A stretch of 64,000 nt of DNA from Aliidiomarina sedimenti (GCF_003986955.1 NZ_PIPN01000005.1:248001-312000), one strand, 5' to 3'. Counted from the first letter of the stretch, positions 26,964-36,206 are shown. Numbers and translations are program-made. Notes: generated by a model from the letters alone, not told the origin.

Positions 26964-28184
26964 ATGACGAGCATGGATTTAAAAAGCGGCCTGCCTTTTT
27001 GGGCGATAAAGAATGGTTTGATGCATCAGTACCCAACGTTGCAGGAGAATCTGAAGACCCAGATTGTCATTATGGGTGGAGGGATTACCGGCGCGCTGCT
27101 GGCTGACCATTTTAGCGAACAAGGGTATCAGGTAGCAGTGGCGGACCGGCGTGAGATTGGCTGGGGTAGCAGTGCGGCGAGCACCGCCTTGCTGCAATAT
27201 GAAATTGACGTCCATATGTGTGATCTGGCAAAGGACTTCGGTGAACATTCAGCCTATCTTGCTTACCAGGGCTGTGCCGATGCAATTACCACATTACGGC
27301 GCCGAACCCGCTCGTTCTCTGATCTCGACTTTGCAATGCAGGATAGTCTCTATTTCGCCAGCCGGGACAAGGACGTTGAAGGCATGCTCGAGGAATATCA
27401 GCTACGCCGCAAGCACGGCTTCGATGCCAAATGGTTAGAGCACGATGAGCTCCAGCGCGCTTTTGGCATAGATGCGCCAGCGGCTATTCTGACCCCACTG
27501 GCCGCCCGTATCGACCCATACAGAACTGCGCATAAATTGCATCAGCGAGTTCTTAAACGCGGCGGAAAGGTTTATGAGCGTACTGAAATCGCGACCTTCA
27601 ATGCTGATGCGTCGGGAGTAAGTATTCTGACCAAAGGCGGGCACCGTATCGATGCGGACCACCTGATCATTGCGTCGGGGTATGAGTCTCAACAATACCT
27701 TACGGAAAAAATAGCAGACAACCGAAGCAGCTATGCCTTTGTAACCGACCCTATATCGAAAGCTGCGCTGGGGCCGCTGGCGGACACCATGGTCTGGGAA
27801 TCTGCCCGTCCTTACCTTTATATGCGTGCGACCGGCGATGGCCGTCTGGTTATTGGTGGTGAAGATGATGATATTGATATTCCGGCGCGGCGGGACACTA
27901 AGGTTGCCAAGAAAGCGAAGAAACTCGCTGATAAACTACAGGCCTTGTTCCCCCGCCTTGAATTCAGTGAGGCTTTTGCCTGGGCCGGAACCTTTGCGGA
28001 AACTAAAGACGGTTTACCTTTCTTCGGCCCCCATCCAAGTCTGGGCCCAAGAATTCACTTCGCCATGGCATACGGAGGCAACGGCATCAGCTATAGCGTG
28101 ATTGGCTGCGACGTACTGCAAGCCTGGATCGAGCAATCAGAACACGATCTGAAAGAGCTCTTCTCGTTTGACCGCAGGGGGTAG
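26964..28184 (+). CDS. FAD-dependent oxidoreductase of the DAO (DadA-like) family
   Basis: A 406-residue flavoprotein related to glycine/D-amino-acid oxidases. The dinucleotide-binding motif is IVIMGGGITGALLADHF, about residues 35-50, preceded by an N-terminal segment (SGLPFWAIKNGLMHQYP) typical of this subgroup. The C-terminal FAD contact region reads TKDGLPFFGPHP and AMAYGGNGISYSVIG. The substrate is unknown; an amine or amino acid is likely. An in-frame ATG nine bases later is an alternative start. It ends before a good hairpin. Confidence 0.85.
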   Translation: MTSMDLKSGLPFWAIKNGLMHQYPTLQENLKTQIVIMGGGITGALLADHFSEQGYQVAVADRREIGWGSSAASTALLQYEIDVHMCDLAKDFGEHSAYLAYQGCADAITTLRRRTRSFSDLDFAMQDSLYFASRDKDVEGMLEEYQLRRKHGFDAKWLEHDELQRAFGIDAPAAILTPLAARIDPYRTAHKLHQRVLKRGGKVYERTEIATFNADASGVSILTKGGHRIDADHLIIASGYESQQYLTEKIADNRSSYAFVTDPISKAALGPLADTMVWESARPYLYMRATGDGRLVIGGEDDDIDIPARRDTKVAKKAKKLADKLQALFPRLEFSEAFAWAGTFAETKDGLPFFGPHPSLGPRIHFAMAYGGNGISYSVIGCDVLQAWIEQSEHDLKELFSFDRRG

Positions 28185-28195
28185 ACTCTTAATCA

Positions 28196-28230
28196 AAAGC
28201 TCCGGCGATAGTGTCTATCACCGGAGCTTT
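28196..28230. terminator. Terminator hairpin, probably bidirectional
   Basis: AAAGCTCCGG-C-GATA pairs with TATC-A-CCGGAGCTTT with a single mismatch and loop GTGTC. On the minus strand it ends in TTTT. It lies between the FAD oxidoreductase and the convergent PLDc_N protein. Confidence 0.75.
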
Positions 28231-28263
28231 ACATATTCCTCAATCAGTCACGGACTCTAACCA

Positions 28264-28455
28264 CTAAACCGTGTTTGCGCCGCCTTTCGGGCCGAGCAAT
28301 AGCCACAGAATGAAGCCAATGAATGGGATCAGGATTAAAATCACAATCCAAAGTACTTTGGTGCCTGTTGATGCGCCGCTTTGGACCGTTTTCACGACGG
28401 CGTAAATTACTAAGATAAGAAGTATCAGGCCTAAAAATCCACTAAACTCTGGCAT
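28264..28455 (-). CDS. PLDc N-terminal-type small membrane protein
   Basis: A 63-residue protein with two hydrophobic helices (LGLILLILVIYAVV and VLWIVILILIPFIGFILWLLLGP). The phrase WIVILILIPFIGFILWLLLG followed by a Gly-Lys end matches the PLDc_N domain found at the start of cardiolipin synthases and also alone in small proteins. The function as a stand-alone protein is unknown. It is separated from the upstream S10 peptidase gene by a terminator, so it probably has its own promoter. Confidence 0.85.
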   Translation of the reverse strand: MPEFSGFLGLILLILVIYAVVKTVQSGASTGTKVLWIVILILIPFIGFILWLLLGPKGGANTV

Positions 28456-28522
28456 CTTGTCACCCTTATATTTAAGAAATAAAGTTTACCTTCAGTTCAC
28501 ATCAATAAGCCTAGTACAAAAT

Positions 28523-28556
28523 GAAAAAACCCCACAAAAAATTGCAGGGTTTTTAC
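28523..28556 (-). terminator. Terminator of the S10 peptidase gene
   Basis: On the minus strand AAAACCC-TG-CAA and TTG-TG-GGGTTTT pair around TTTT with a 2-base internal mismatch. A run of six T's ends the structure. Confidence 0.7.
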
Positions 28557-28571
28557 TAACGAAACAATTGC

Positions 28572-30101
28572 TTAATAGCGCGCTGACTGGTCCTCATCCG
28601 GTAGCGAATGACGAATGAACTCGCGCAAATCTTGGTTCGACAACTGCAAATCTTCGCTGCGCAGATACATCATGTGACCACTGCGGTAGCCTTCGAAAAA
28701 CAGGCGGTCGCGCATCTTGCCACTTGGGTCAAGTTGCCACATGCTGTATTTCGCATCGAAGTAATTGGTTGCACCGTCATAGTAGCCAGACTGCACCAGT
28801 ACATTCATGAACGGGTTCTGCGCCATTGCCTGACGCAACTGACGACCTGTGTTGTTATCACTGCGATCCCAGGGATGCACCGGACCGAACATGTTGTATT
28901 TAATGTCTGTGTGCAGGCCAAGCTCCTCACGCAGATAATAATTAATCGCCGGGGTAAACGAGTGCAACCAAGATGTCAGTTCAGAGTTAAAATCCGGACG
29001 TTCACCGACATCGTTCATATCAATGCCGGTATAACGCGAGTCAAGACGGCCAATGGTCAGGCCTTCATCGCGGAGCAGTTCTTTCCAGAAAAATGCAGTG
29101 TCAATATCCAGATTACTTTGCAGCACTAGCTGCTCAGATAAGCCTGAGTAACGCGCCACCTGGCGTGCCACTTCTTCACGTTCACTCTCGTCTAACCAGG
29201 CGCCTCGCGCCAGTGCAGGCAAATAGGTATCAATCGCGAAGTCTTCCACTTCCGGCAACAGATCGTACAGATCGCCGGACTGGAGATCCTCGTCCAGTTG
29301 CTCATGATACCAGGCCGCCGCTGCGAAATACGGCAGGCGGTTGGCGGCTTTGACCGGTCCGTTGCGTTCCATACCCATGTCGGTGGGTGAAACCAGCACA
29401 ACACCATTGATATACATCCATTGCTGGTTTTGCAGTGCATGGGCAAGACCCGCTACACGAGTGGTGCCGTAGCTTTCGCCAATCAGGAACTTAGGCGAGC
29501 GCCAGCGCTCATAACGGGTGACGAAGGTGTTCATCCATTCTGCCAGGTACTCAACATCAGAATTCACCCCGAAGAACATCTCCCGTTGCTGCTCGCGAGA
29601 CGGCATTTCGCCATCAGGCCCTGGCAAGACACGGCTGTAACCCGTATTGACCGGATTCACAAAGACAATATCGGTGCTATCCAGCACCGAATGGGGGTTA
29701 TCTTTCACACCATAAGGCTGGATAGGGAAGCCTTCATCATCGACGCGCAGTGACTTCGGTCCGGTGTATGCAATATGCATCCAGACCGATGCCGAACCCG
29801 GCCCGCCATTAAAGGAAAACATTAATGGCCGGCGCTCCTGATTGCTCACGCCCTGACGTTCGTAATAGGTATACTGCAGCGTTGCTATCGGGTGGCCTTC
29901 TTCATCCCAAACTGGCAAAAACCCGGCGTACGCTTTGTAGTCAACCCGTTCACCGTTGATCTCTGCGCGATGGTCAGTGACGACGACCGACTCTGCTTCC
30001 AGCGTACGGCGATGGTCGTCTTTGTCGTGAGCCAGGGCACTGAACGCGCTAAGCTGAAGTAGCATCAGCCCGGCAATAGCGCGGCAAAATAATAGTTTCA
30101 T
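28572..30101 (-). CDS. Secreted S10 serine carboxypeptidase
   Basis: A 509-residue exported peptidase. The signal peptide MKLLFCRAIAGLMLLQLSAFSALA is followed by an alpha/beta-hydrolase fold with the S10 oxyanion loop FSFNGGPGSASVWMH, the nucleophile Ser210 in IGESYGTTR, and C-terminal YYDGATNYFDAKYSM and YRSGHMMYLR holding the expected Asp and His. These enzymes remove C-terminal residues from peptides, so it fits a peptide-feeding lifestyle. It lies downstream of rsuA on the same strand with a 127-base gap, and 7-base complementary arms (30108-30114 and 30179-30185) could fold over its ribosome binding site. Confidence 0.93.
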   Translation of the reverse strand: MKLLFCRAIAGLMLLQLSAFSALAHDKDDHRRTLEAESVVVTDHRAEINGERVDYKAYAGFLPVWDEEGHPIATLQYTYYERQGVSNQERRPLMFSFNGGPGSASVWMHIAYTGPKSLRVDDEGFPIQPYGVKDNPHSVLDSTDIVFVNPVNTGYSRVLPGPDGEMPSREQQREMFFGVNSDVEYLAEWMNTFVTRYERWRSPKFLIGESYGTTRVAGLAHALQNQQWMYINGVVLVSPTDMGMERNGPVKAANRLPYFAAAAWYHEQLDEDLQSGDLYDLLPEVEDFAIDTYLPALARGAWLDESEREEVARQVARYSGLSEQLVLQSNLDIDTAFFWKELLRDEGLTIGRLDSRYTGIDMNDVGERPDFNSELTSWLHSFTPAINYYLREELGLHTDIKYNMFGPVHPWDRSDNNTGRQLRQAMAQNPFMNVLVQSGYYDGATNYFDAKYSMWQLDPSGKMRDRLFFEGYRSGHMMYLRSEDLQLSNQDLREFIRHSLPDEDQSARY

Positions 30102-30228
30102 GCTTCTATCTCGTGTTGCAAAAAGAGGTACCCATTAAACGGGTCTTTACGGCAAAGCTCAACCCTGACTCGACGCGAACGAGATAAATGGCTGGCTTTT
30201 CGAGGGAGACCGCCCCCGCATAGAGCAA

Positions 30229-30933
30229 TCAGTCGAACGAGGCGACCTCGTCAGCCGTTAAATGGCGATATTCTCCCGGCGCAAGATCGGGGTCGAGGAC
30301 CAGGCTTCCGACGGATTCACGATGCAGGCCCACCACCTTATTTCCCACCGCAGCGAACATCCGCTTAACCTGATGGTAACGCCCTTCATGCAGAGTCAGG
30401 CGGAACTGGTTTGCATCAATCGCTTCAAGTTGCGCCGCCAGGGTTGGGGTTTCTTCCCCACGCAGCATGACGCCGTTGGCGAACTGAGTCCGTACCCGCT
30501 CAAAATCATCTCCGGTCAGAGGGTCTGCCAGCGTCGCCAGATAGGTTTTAGCGCAGTTCTTTTTGGGCGATGTAATCCGGTGCGACCATTTGCCGTCATC
30601 GGTGAGCAACAATAGTCCGGTGGTATCGACATCTAAACGGCCAACACAGTGAATGGCATCCGGTTTAGGTTCGTCAAGCAACATAAAAACAGAAGGATGA
30701 ACCGGATCTTCAGTGGACGACACCGTCCCTTCTGGCTTATGCAGCATTAAATAGCGCAACCCAATGATCTGCAGGGGCTGACCGAGCCAGCTAACCGAGT
30801 CCTTCTCGGTTACCGCGGTGGCCGCCTTCTTACACATAACCCCATCGATAAATACTTCTTCGGCGCGAATAGCCCGACCCGCTTCTTTGCGGCTTAAACC
30901 AGTCGAAGCTGAAACAAATTTTTCCAGGCGCAT
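30229..30933 (-). CDS. rsuA: 16S rRNA pseudouridine(516) synthase RsuA
   Basis: It converts U516 of 16S rRNA to pseudouridine. The 234-residue protein has an N-terminal S4-type RNA-binding domain (MRLEKFVSASTGLSRKEAGRAI), the phrase YLMLHKPEGTVSSTED, the catalytic-Asp motif VGRLDVDTTGLLLLTDDG and the end phase LHEGRYHQVKRMFAAVGNKV. The length and motifs fit RsuA better than RluB, RluE or RluF, though paralogue choice is the main uncertainty. It is divergent from the photolyase gene. Confidence 0.88.
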   Translation of the reverse strand: MRLEKFVSASTGLSRKEAGRAIRAEEVFIDGVMCKKAATAVTEKDSVSWLGQPLQIIGLRYLMLHKPEGTVSSTEDPVHPSVFMLLDEPKPDAIHCVGRLDVDTTGLLLLTDDGKWSHRITSPKKNCAKTYLATLADPLTGDDFERVRTQFANGVMLRGEETPTLAAQLEAIDANQFRLTLHEGRYHQVKRMFAAVGNKVVGLHRESVGSLVLDPDLAPGEYRHLTADEVASFD

Positions 30934-31028
30934 AGTGTTATTAAACCTCTTGTGACGCTACTGCGTATAGGTGTCTTACTAACGTAAGTACTCAGGTGAG
31001 CACTACAGAAGCTGTCGGGTGATATTGA

Positions 31029-32594
31029 ATGGCATTATTTTACGCGTTAACGGACCTAAACACGACCCGATATAGGGAAATCCGGCTGATTCTTGGGGAT
31101 CAACTGAATGTCAGTCATAGCTGGTTTCATCAGCAGCGCGACGACACCCTCTATGTGATGATGGAAATCCGTCAGGAAACTGACTACGTGCGCCATCATA
31201 AACAAAAGCTGCTGGCCTTTTTTGCTGCCATGCGCGCATTTGCCAATGCGCTGAGTAACCGTCACGAAATACTGTATCTGGCTTTGGACAGCCGACAAAA
31301 CACTCACAGCCTTACTGACAACCTGACCATGATTATTGAGCATATCAAGGCTGAGTCATTTAGCTATCAGGCGCCTGACGAATGGCGGCTGGATGAACTT
31401 CTGCTCCGTTTCAAACCACCACAGGTCAGTGTGCACATGGTCGATAGCGAGCACTTTCTTACCTCGCGCGACGCGCTGCAGCAGCATTTTGACAACGACA
31501 ATGCACTGCTGATGGAAACCTTCTATCGACGGGTACGCCGCCAGTACGGCTACCTGATGGACGGTGACAAACCAGTTGGCGGCAAGTGGAACTATGACCA
31601 TGAAAATCGCAACAAACTGCCCGCAAAGCAGGACATCCCGACCCCGCTCACCTTCGCTAATGATGTCACCGGGTTACTGCAACTGATCGATGATGCCGGC
31701 ATTGAAACCATGGGCAACGCTTCAAAAGAGCTCCTCTGGCCCGTCACCCGGCAGCAGTCACGTCAGCTACTCGACTTTTTCATCCGCCACTGTTTGCCCG
31801 ATTTCGGGCGCTATCAGGACGCTTTAAGCGAGCGCGGCTGGAGCCTGTACCACGCCCGTTTGTCCTTTAGCATGAATAGCAAGATGCTCAGCCCCCGCGA
31901 AGTGGTAGAACGGGCCATCGAAGCCTATCAACACAGTGACGGTGCTATCACACTGGCTCAGATTGAAGGCTTCGTGCGCCAGATTATCGGCTGGCGTGAA
32001 TATGTTCGCGCTATTTACTGGGCTAAAATGCCTGATTACGCCGCCCACAACAAACTTCAGCATCAGCGCAAGCTGCCGGATTTTTACTGGCACGGGCGAA
32101 CCAAAATGGCCTGTATGCAACACGCAGTTGAACAGTCACTCGAGTACGCCTACGCGCATCATATCCAGCGTCTGATGGTCACCGGCAACTTTGCGCTGCT
32201 GGCGGGTGTCCACCCGGATCAGGTGGATGCCTGGTATTTAGGTATCTACATCGATGCCATTGAATGGGTCGAGTTGCCCAATACACGAGGGATGAGTCAG
32301 TTCGCGGATGGTGGTTTACTGGCTACAAAGCCTTATGTGTCGAGTGGGAATTACCTCAATAAAATGGGGCATTACTGCAAAAGCTGCCACTACAACGTCA
32401 ATCAGCGCAGCGGCGAAGATGCCTGCCCCTTTAACCTGCTGTACTGGCATTTTATTGAGCGACATAAAGACAGGCTGCGCCATAACCATCGAATGAGGAT
32501 GATTTACCGCCAATGGGAACAACGCGATGCCAGTGAGCGAGAGGTTATACTAAAGCAAGCCGAACGCTACCTGGCTGACCTCGACAACCTTTGA
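31029..32594 (+). CDS. Iron-sulfur cryptochrome/(6-4) photolyase (FeS-BCP, PhrB type)
   Basis: A light-driven DNA repair or blue-light protein of the FeS-BCP group. The 521-residue protein starts its fold with IRLILGDQLNVSHSWF. The four cluster cysteines are Cys362, Cys450, Cys453 and Cys466; their spacings (88, 3 and 13) match those of Agrobacterium PhrB, which repairs (6-4) photoproducts. The cofactors would be FAD, a lumazine-type antenna and a 4Fe-4S cluster. It is divergent from rsuA and followed by a lipocalin gene, a pairing often seen in light-responsive gene sets of marine bacteria. Confidence 0.93.
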   Translation: MALFYALTDLNTTRYREIRLILGDQLNVSHSWFHQQRDDTLYVMMEIRQETDYVRHHKQKLLAFFAAMRAFANALSNRHEILYLALDSRQNTHSLTDNLTMIIEHIKAESFSYQAPDEWRLDELLLRFKPPQVSVHMVDSEHFLTSRDALQQHFDNDNALLMETFYRRVRRQYGYLMDGDKPVGGKWNYDHENRNKLPAKQDIPTPLTFANDVTGLLQLIDDAGIETMGNASKELLWPVTRQQSRQLLDFFIRHCLPDFGRYQDALSERGWSLYHARLSFSMNSKMLSPREVVERAIEAYQHSDGAITLAQIEGFVRQIIGWREYVRAIYWAKMPDYAAHNKLQHQRKLPDFYWHGRTKMACMQHAVEQSLEYAYAHHIQRLMVTGNFALLAGVHPDQVDAWYLGIYIDAIEWVELPNTRGMSQFADGGLLATKPYVSSGNYLNKMGHYCKSCHYNVNQRSGEDACPFNLLYWHFIERHKDRLRHNHRMRMIYRQWEQRDASEREVILKQAERYLADLDNL

Positions 32595-32614
32595 ACAAGC
32601 CCCTATTGGCTTGT
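32595..32614 (+). terminator. Weak terminator after the photolyase gene
   Basis: ACAAGCC pairs with GGCTTGT around a 6-base loop, followed by ATTTCCC. It has only a short T tract. Confidence 0.4.
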
Positions 32615-32675
32615 ATTTCCCTGGTTCACAGGCCATATTAAGACCACTTAAAACAACAAGCTTTCAGGATCCTCT

Positions 32676-33194
32676 ATGCGTTTTTCCACACTGCTGTTAA
32701 CCGTTGCCACCTTAGGCGTACTCAGTGCCTGTACCGTCGCTAAAACACCAGTCTCGGAGCCCGTTAAAAACCTCGATGCCGGGCGTTATATGGGTACCTG
32801 GTATGAAATCGCACGCATGCCTAACCGGTTCCAGAAGGACTTGCAGCGCGTTACCGCTGAATATCGGTTAAACGAAGACGGCACCTTTGAAGTAACCAAT
32901 CGGGGTTACAACAGCGAACAAGGAGAATGGAGCTCCGTGATAGGTAAAGCAGAACCAATCGACGACATGCCGGCTTCGTTTGCGGTCACCTTTCAGTGGC
33001 CCTTCAGCGGCGGCTATTACATTGCGGAACTGGGCGATGACTATGAGTATGCGGTCATTGTTGGTGACAGCACCGACTATTTTTGGCTGCTTGCACGTGA
33101 ACCGCGCCTGCCGCGCTGGCTAATTGACCAAACGCTGGCCCGCGCGCACGAATGGGGTTATGACATCGACCAAATCATTGAGACTGAGCATTAA
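32676..33194 (+). CDS. blc: Outer-membrane lipocalin lipoprotein (Blc-like)
   Basis: A bacterial lipocalin that binds lysophospholipids or fatty acids at the outer membrane. The 172-residue precursor has lipobox LSAC with Cys19, then the lipocalin signature GRYMGTWYEIARMPNRFQ, the middle NRGYNSEQGEWSSVIGKAEP and the later DYFWLLAREPRLP. The gene follows the photolyase by 81 bases. Its last 20 bases overlap the convergent hydrolase gene. The association with photolyases suggests protection from light or oxidative damage to lipids (inference). Confidence 0.93.
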   Translation: MRFSTLLLTVATLGVLSACTVAKTPVSEPVKNLDAGRYMGTWYEIARMPNRFQKDLQRVTAEYRLNEDGTFEVTNRGYNSEQGEWSSVIGKAEPIDDMPASFAVTFQWPFSGGYYIAELGDDYEYAVIVGDSTDYFWLLAREPRLPRWLIDQTLARAHEWGYDIDQIIETEH

Positions 33195-34137
33195 GCCAGT
33201 CTCTAATCGCGGCCTGAATATCAGGTAAGGGCATCGCCATAACCGGGTGCAAATAAGCTGTTTGCGTAAATTCAATCATCGTAAACTCTCGCCCCTGCGC
33301 CCTCACCTCGTATTCCAGCTCAGCAAAACGACTTAAGGTGTCATGCGTGGAGCCCAGTACCAGAGAGTCATCCGGCAAGTGCTCGACCGCATAGCCCCAG
33401 GTCAATGCAGCCGGGTCCACCTGGCTGTTTTTAACCAGTTTTTGCAGGCCATCGGCATAGCTCTGCGGGGGGATCACCCGCGCAAAGACTGAACTCCGTC
33501 GGTGCATAGCAATCAGGCGTTGTGCCGATGCGTCGAAATCAAGTAATGGTGCCAGTACCATAGCGCCAGCAGGTTGATGAATGCGGCTAAACTCCGCAAC
33601 CGCCAGCGACCCCAATGAAAATCCTAACAGATACACCTCCCGGTCAGTGTAGCGCTCAGCAATAATAGCGGCTAAGTCGCGTGCGCCCTGGACGCCGAAA
33701 TTAAACGGGTCTTGCTCAGTCGGGCTAGCGACGACCAAAGGCTGAACGCCCTGAGAGCGCATAAACAGCGCCATCATTCCCATATGGTCGGCGCGCATAC
33801 CATAACCAGGAAAAATAACGAGCAAGGGTGCGGATGGCGTTAACCCGGAGAACTCAAACGTTTCGTCCAGCTCCAGTTTAGCCTCGTTCATATAAATATC
33901 GGCGCGCAGCTTAAGTTCAGTTAAGGGCTCGCCATTTTCGATCTGTTTTAGCTCCCCCCAGTCTGTTACCCGCACACAAACGTCATCGTCCAGACATAAG
34001 CGACGCTCGGTTTGACCAAAATCAGTAATAACTGCGCCCCTCATGCCAGTATGCGTGGCCATTTGACGCTCTATTAAGCTGCTGCAGGCGGTCAGCCAAC
34101 ACAAACAGATTACAATCAGACATCCCTGTTGCTTCAT
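33175..34137 (-). CDS. Alpha/beta-hydrolase lipoprotein of unknown substrate
   Basis: A 320-residue lipoprotein with lipobox LTAC (Cys18). The alpha/beta-hydrolase core shows LLVIFPGYGMRADHMGMM, the nucleophile elbow GFSLGS with Ser174 and a late YLHPVMAMP that may hold the catalytic His. I do not recognise a closer family. An envelope-anchored esterase or lipase is the safest reading. The gene converges on blc with a 20-base overlap and lies downstream of deaD, separated from it by a terminator. Confidence 0.75.
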   Translation of the reverse strand: MKQQGCLIVICLCWLTACSSLIERQMATHTGMRGAVITDFGQTERRLCLDDDVCVRVTDWGELKQIENGEPLTELKLRADIYMNEAKLELDETFEFSGLTPSAPLLVIFPGYGMRADHMGMMALFMRSQGVQPLVVASPTEQDPFNFGVQGARDLAAIIAERYTDREVYLLGFSLGSLAVAEFSRIHQPAGAMVLAPLLDFDASAQRLIAMHRRSSVFARVIPPQSYADGLQKLVKNSQVDPAALTWGYAVEHLPDDSLVLGSTHDTLSRFAELEYEVRAQGREFTMIEFTQTAYLHPVMAMPLPDIQAAIRDWLNAQSQ

Positions 34138-34198
34138 CAGCCCTTCCTCTGTAAGTGCACCTGCCAGTCAGGCAGGTTCATTATTTGTCAGCAGACAC

Positions 34199-34221
34199 AA
34201 AAAAGCCACCCGAAGGTGGCT
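34199..34221 (-). terminator. Rho-independent terminator of deaD
   Basis: On the minus strand AGCCACC-TTCG-GGTGGCT is followed by a T run. It sits 32 bases after the deaD stop. Confidence 0.93.
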
Positions 34222-34252
34222 CTTAGCGTTAAACCAGGGCTTGGGCCTTAGT

Positions 34253-35971
34253 TTAGACTTTCATCATACCTGACGGCTGCTGACGAATGCGCGCACGTTG
34301 TAGTTTAGCAACGATAGCGGCTGGTAAGCCTTTAGGCAGCTCAACAAAGCTGTGCTCACCGTGCAACTTAATGTTACCAATCATGCGGCTGTCCATATTG
34401 CCTTCGTTCGCAATCGCACCAACGATATCGCCTGGACGAGCACCGTGGTCTTTACCAACGTTTAAGCGATAGGTATCGAACTCAATGTTCATATCACGGC
34501 CTTTACCAGGACGAGCTGCTGCACCGGCTGCGCGAGGGCTTTTGCTACCGCGCTCACCGCCACGCTCGAAGCGTTCGTTGCGGCCTTTGCTCTGACGCGG
34601 GTTACGGTCATTGCGGTCACCACGCGTATCACGCGCTTCACGACGAGGTTTAGGGTCGTCTTTAACGAACAATGGACGCGTCTGCTGTTGTTCGAACAAC
34701 AAGGCCGCAGCCAGGTCCTTCATGTCAACGCCGCCGTCATTGGCCATTTGTTCAACCAGTTCACGCATAGTGTCCAGGTCCTGATTAGCAACCACGTCAG
34801 CTAAACGCTTCTGACAGGCTTCTAAACGGTACGCGGTCATTTCGCGCGCTGTTGGCACTTCCATCATTTCGATGGTGCCTTTGGTTTCGCGCTCATAACG
34901 ACGTAAAAGGTGCATTTCACGTGGACGGGCAAACAAGATAGCCTCGCCAGAGCGGCCTGCACGACCGGTACGACCGATACGGTGAACATACGACTCTGCG
35001 TCGTTCGGCAGGTCATAGTTAATAACATGGCTTACACCCGGGACATCAAGACCACGGGCAACCACATCGGTTGCTACCAGAACGCGCACGGTACCTGCTT
35101 TCAACTGAGACACAGTGGCCTCGCGTTGCGCCTGGTTCATGTCACCGTTCAGGCCAGCAGCCTTAAAGCCTTTGCTTTGCAGGTGATCCGACAGGGTAAT
35201 AGTATCCTGACGGGTACGCACAAAGATCAGCGCCAGATTGTAATCGGTGGTTTCAAGAATACGCTCAAGCGCAGTGTTCTTGTTCAGTACCGTCACTTTC
35301 CAGGCTTTCTGGGTAATATTCGCTTTGTGTTCCTGGGTTTTCTCGATCGCGACATGGACCGAATCGGTCAGGAATTTTTGCGCAATTTTACGAATTTGCT
35401 GTGGCATGGTGGCTGAGAACAATGCACGCTGTGCATCTTTCGGCACGCTTTCCATGATGAACTCGATGTCTTCAACGAAGCCCATGTTGAGCATTTCGTC
35501 GGCTTCATCGAGCACGCTCATTTTCAGCTTGCTCAGGTCCAGAGTGCCTTTATTGATGTGGTCCATCAAACGGCCCGGGGTACCCACAACAACCTGTGCG
35601 CCACCTTTAAGAAGTTTAATTTGCGGACCATAGGCTGCGCCACCGTAAACGGTTGCAACAGTTAAGCCACGCATAAATTTGCCCATTTGCTCGATTGATT
35701 CAGCAACCTGAATCGCCAGCTCACGAGTCGGTGCGACAACCAGAAGCTGTGCGCCACGAACTGTGGTGTCGATATTGGCAAGTGCAGGCAAACCAAAAGC
35801 TGCCGTTTTACCGGTACCAGTTTGCGCTTCACCTAACACGTCACGCCCTTCAAGCAATGGACCAATGGCACGTTGCTGGATAGGCGTTGGCGTATCATAA
35901 CCTAGCTCGGTAATACCGCGCAGGATCGGTTCAGGTAACTCAAGAGCAGAGAAAGTAGTAAATTCAGACAT
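34253..35971 (-). CDS. deaD: DEAD-box ATP-dependent RNA helicase DeaD/CsdA
   Basis: An RNA helicase acting in cold adaptation, ribosome assembly and RNA decay. The 572-residue protein has the Q motif region (TPIQQRAIGPLL), motif I AQTGTGKTAAF, motif Ia PTRELAIQ, motif II VLDEADEML, motif III SATMP, and VI HRIGRTGRAGR. It then has a basic Arg/Asp-rich stretch (about 430-490) and a C-terminal DbpA-like RNA-binding domain (RLNVGKDHGARPGDIVGAIANEG). Length and layout match CsdA rather than RhlE or SrmB. A promoter 200 bases upstream implies a long untranslated leader, as known for csdA in E. coli. Confidence 0.95.
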   Translation of the reverse strand: MSEFTTFSALELPEPILRGITELGYDTPTPIQQRAIGPLLEGRDVLGEAQTGTGKTAAFGLPALANIDTTVRGAQLLVVAPTRELAIQVAESIEQMGKFMRGLTVATVYGGAAYGPQIKLLKGGAQVVVGTPGRLMDHINKGTLDLSKLKMSVLDEADEMLNMGFVEDIEFIMESVPKDAQRALFSATMPQQIRKIAQKFLTDSVHVAIEKTQEHKANITQKAWKVTVLNKNTALERILETTDYNLALIFVRTRQDTITLSDHLQSKGFKAAGLNGDMNQAQREATVSQLKAGTVRVLVATDVVARGLDVPGVSHVINYDLPNDAESYVHRIGRTGRAGRSGEAILFARPREMHLLRRYERETKGTIEMMEVPTAREMTAYRLEACQKRLADVVANQDLDTMRELVEQMANDGGVDMKDLAAALLFEQQQTRPLFVKDDPKPRREARDTRGDRNDRNPRQSKGRNERFERGGERGSKSPRAAGAAARPGKGRDMNIEFDTYRLNVGKDHGARPGDIVGAIANEGNMDSRMIGNIKLHGEHSFVELPKGLPAAIVAKLQRARIRQQPSGMMKV

Positions 35972-36178
35972 ATATTTTTTTCACACTATTCAACGCTACA
36001 ACAAACGACAACCCTGTTGCAGACTCACGATATGTAGGGGCATCGCCCGGCACTTATGGTTGGAGCTTGGAACGCGGAATAGTATTTCGCGGCAAGCCAA
36101 CTGGATAGGCGTAGTCACCCCATGACAATTCAAGGATAACCGGCACTTCACAGCAGGCATTTACCTTGAGGAGGCGTA

Positions 36179-36206
36179 ACTATACTTGGATTACGGCAAC
36201 ATGCAA
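36179..36206 (-). promoter_or_regulatory. Promoter of deaD with long leader
   Basis: On the minus strand TTGCAT (36206-36201), a 16-base spacer and TATAGT (36184-36179). Transcription from near 36172 gives a leader of about 200 bases before the deaD start. Together with the region up to 36271 this 300-base gap holds no gene. Confidence 0.65.

Noticed and set aside
28608-29129. 173-codon open frame opposite the S10 peptidase
   Set aside because: Antisense to a clear peptidase gene; no support of its own.
30108-30185. RNA thermometer or riboswitch before the S10 peptidase
   Set aside because: Only a 7-base long-range pairing over a 64-base loop; too weak to claim.
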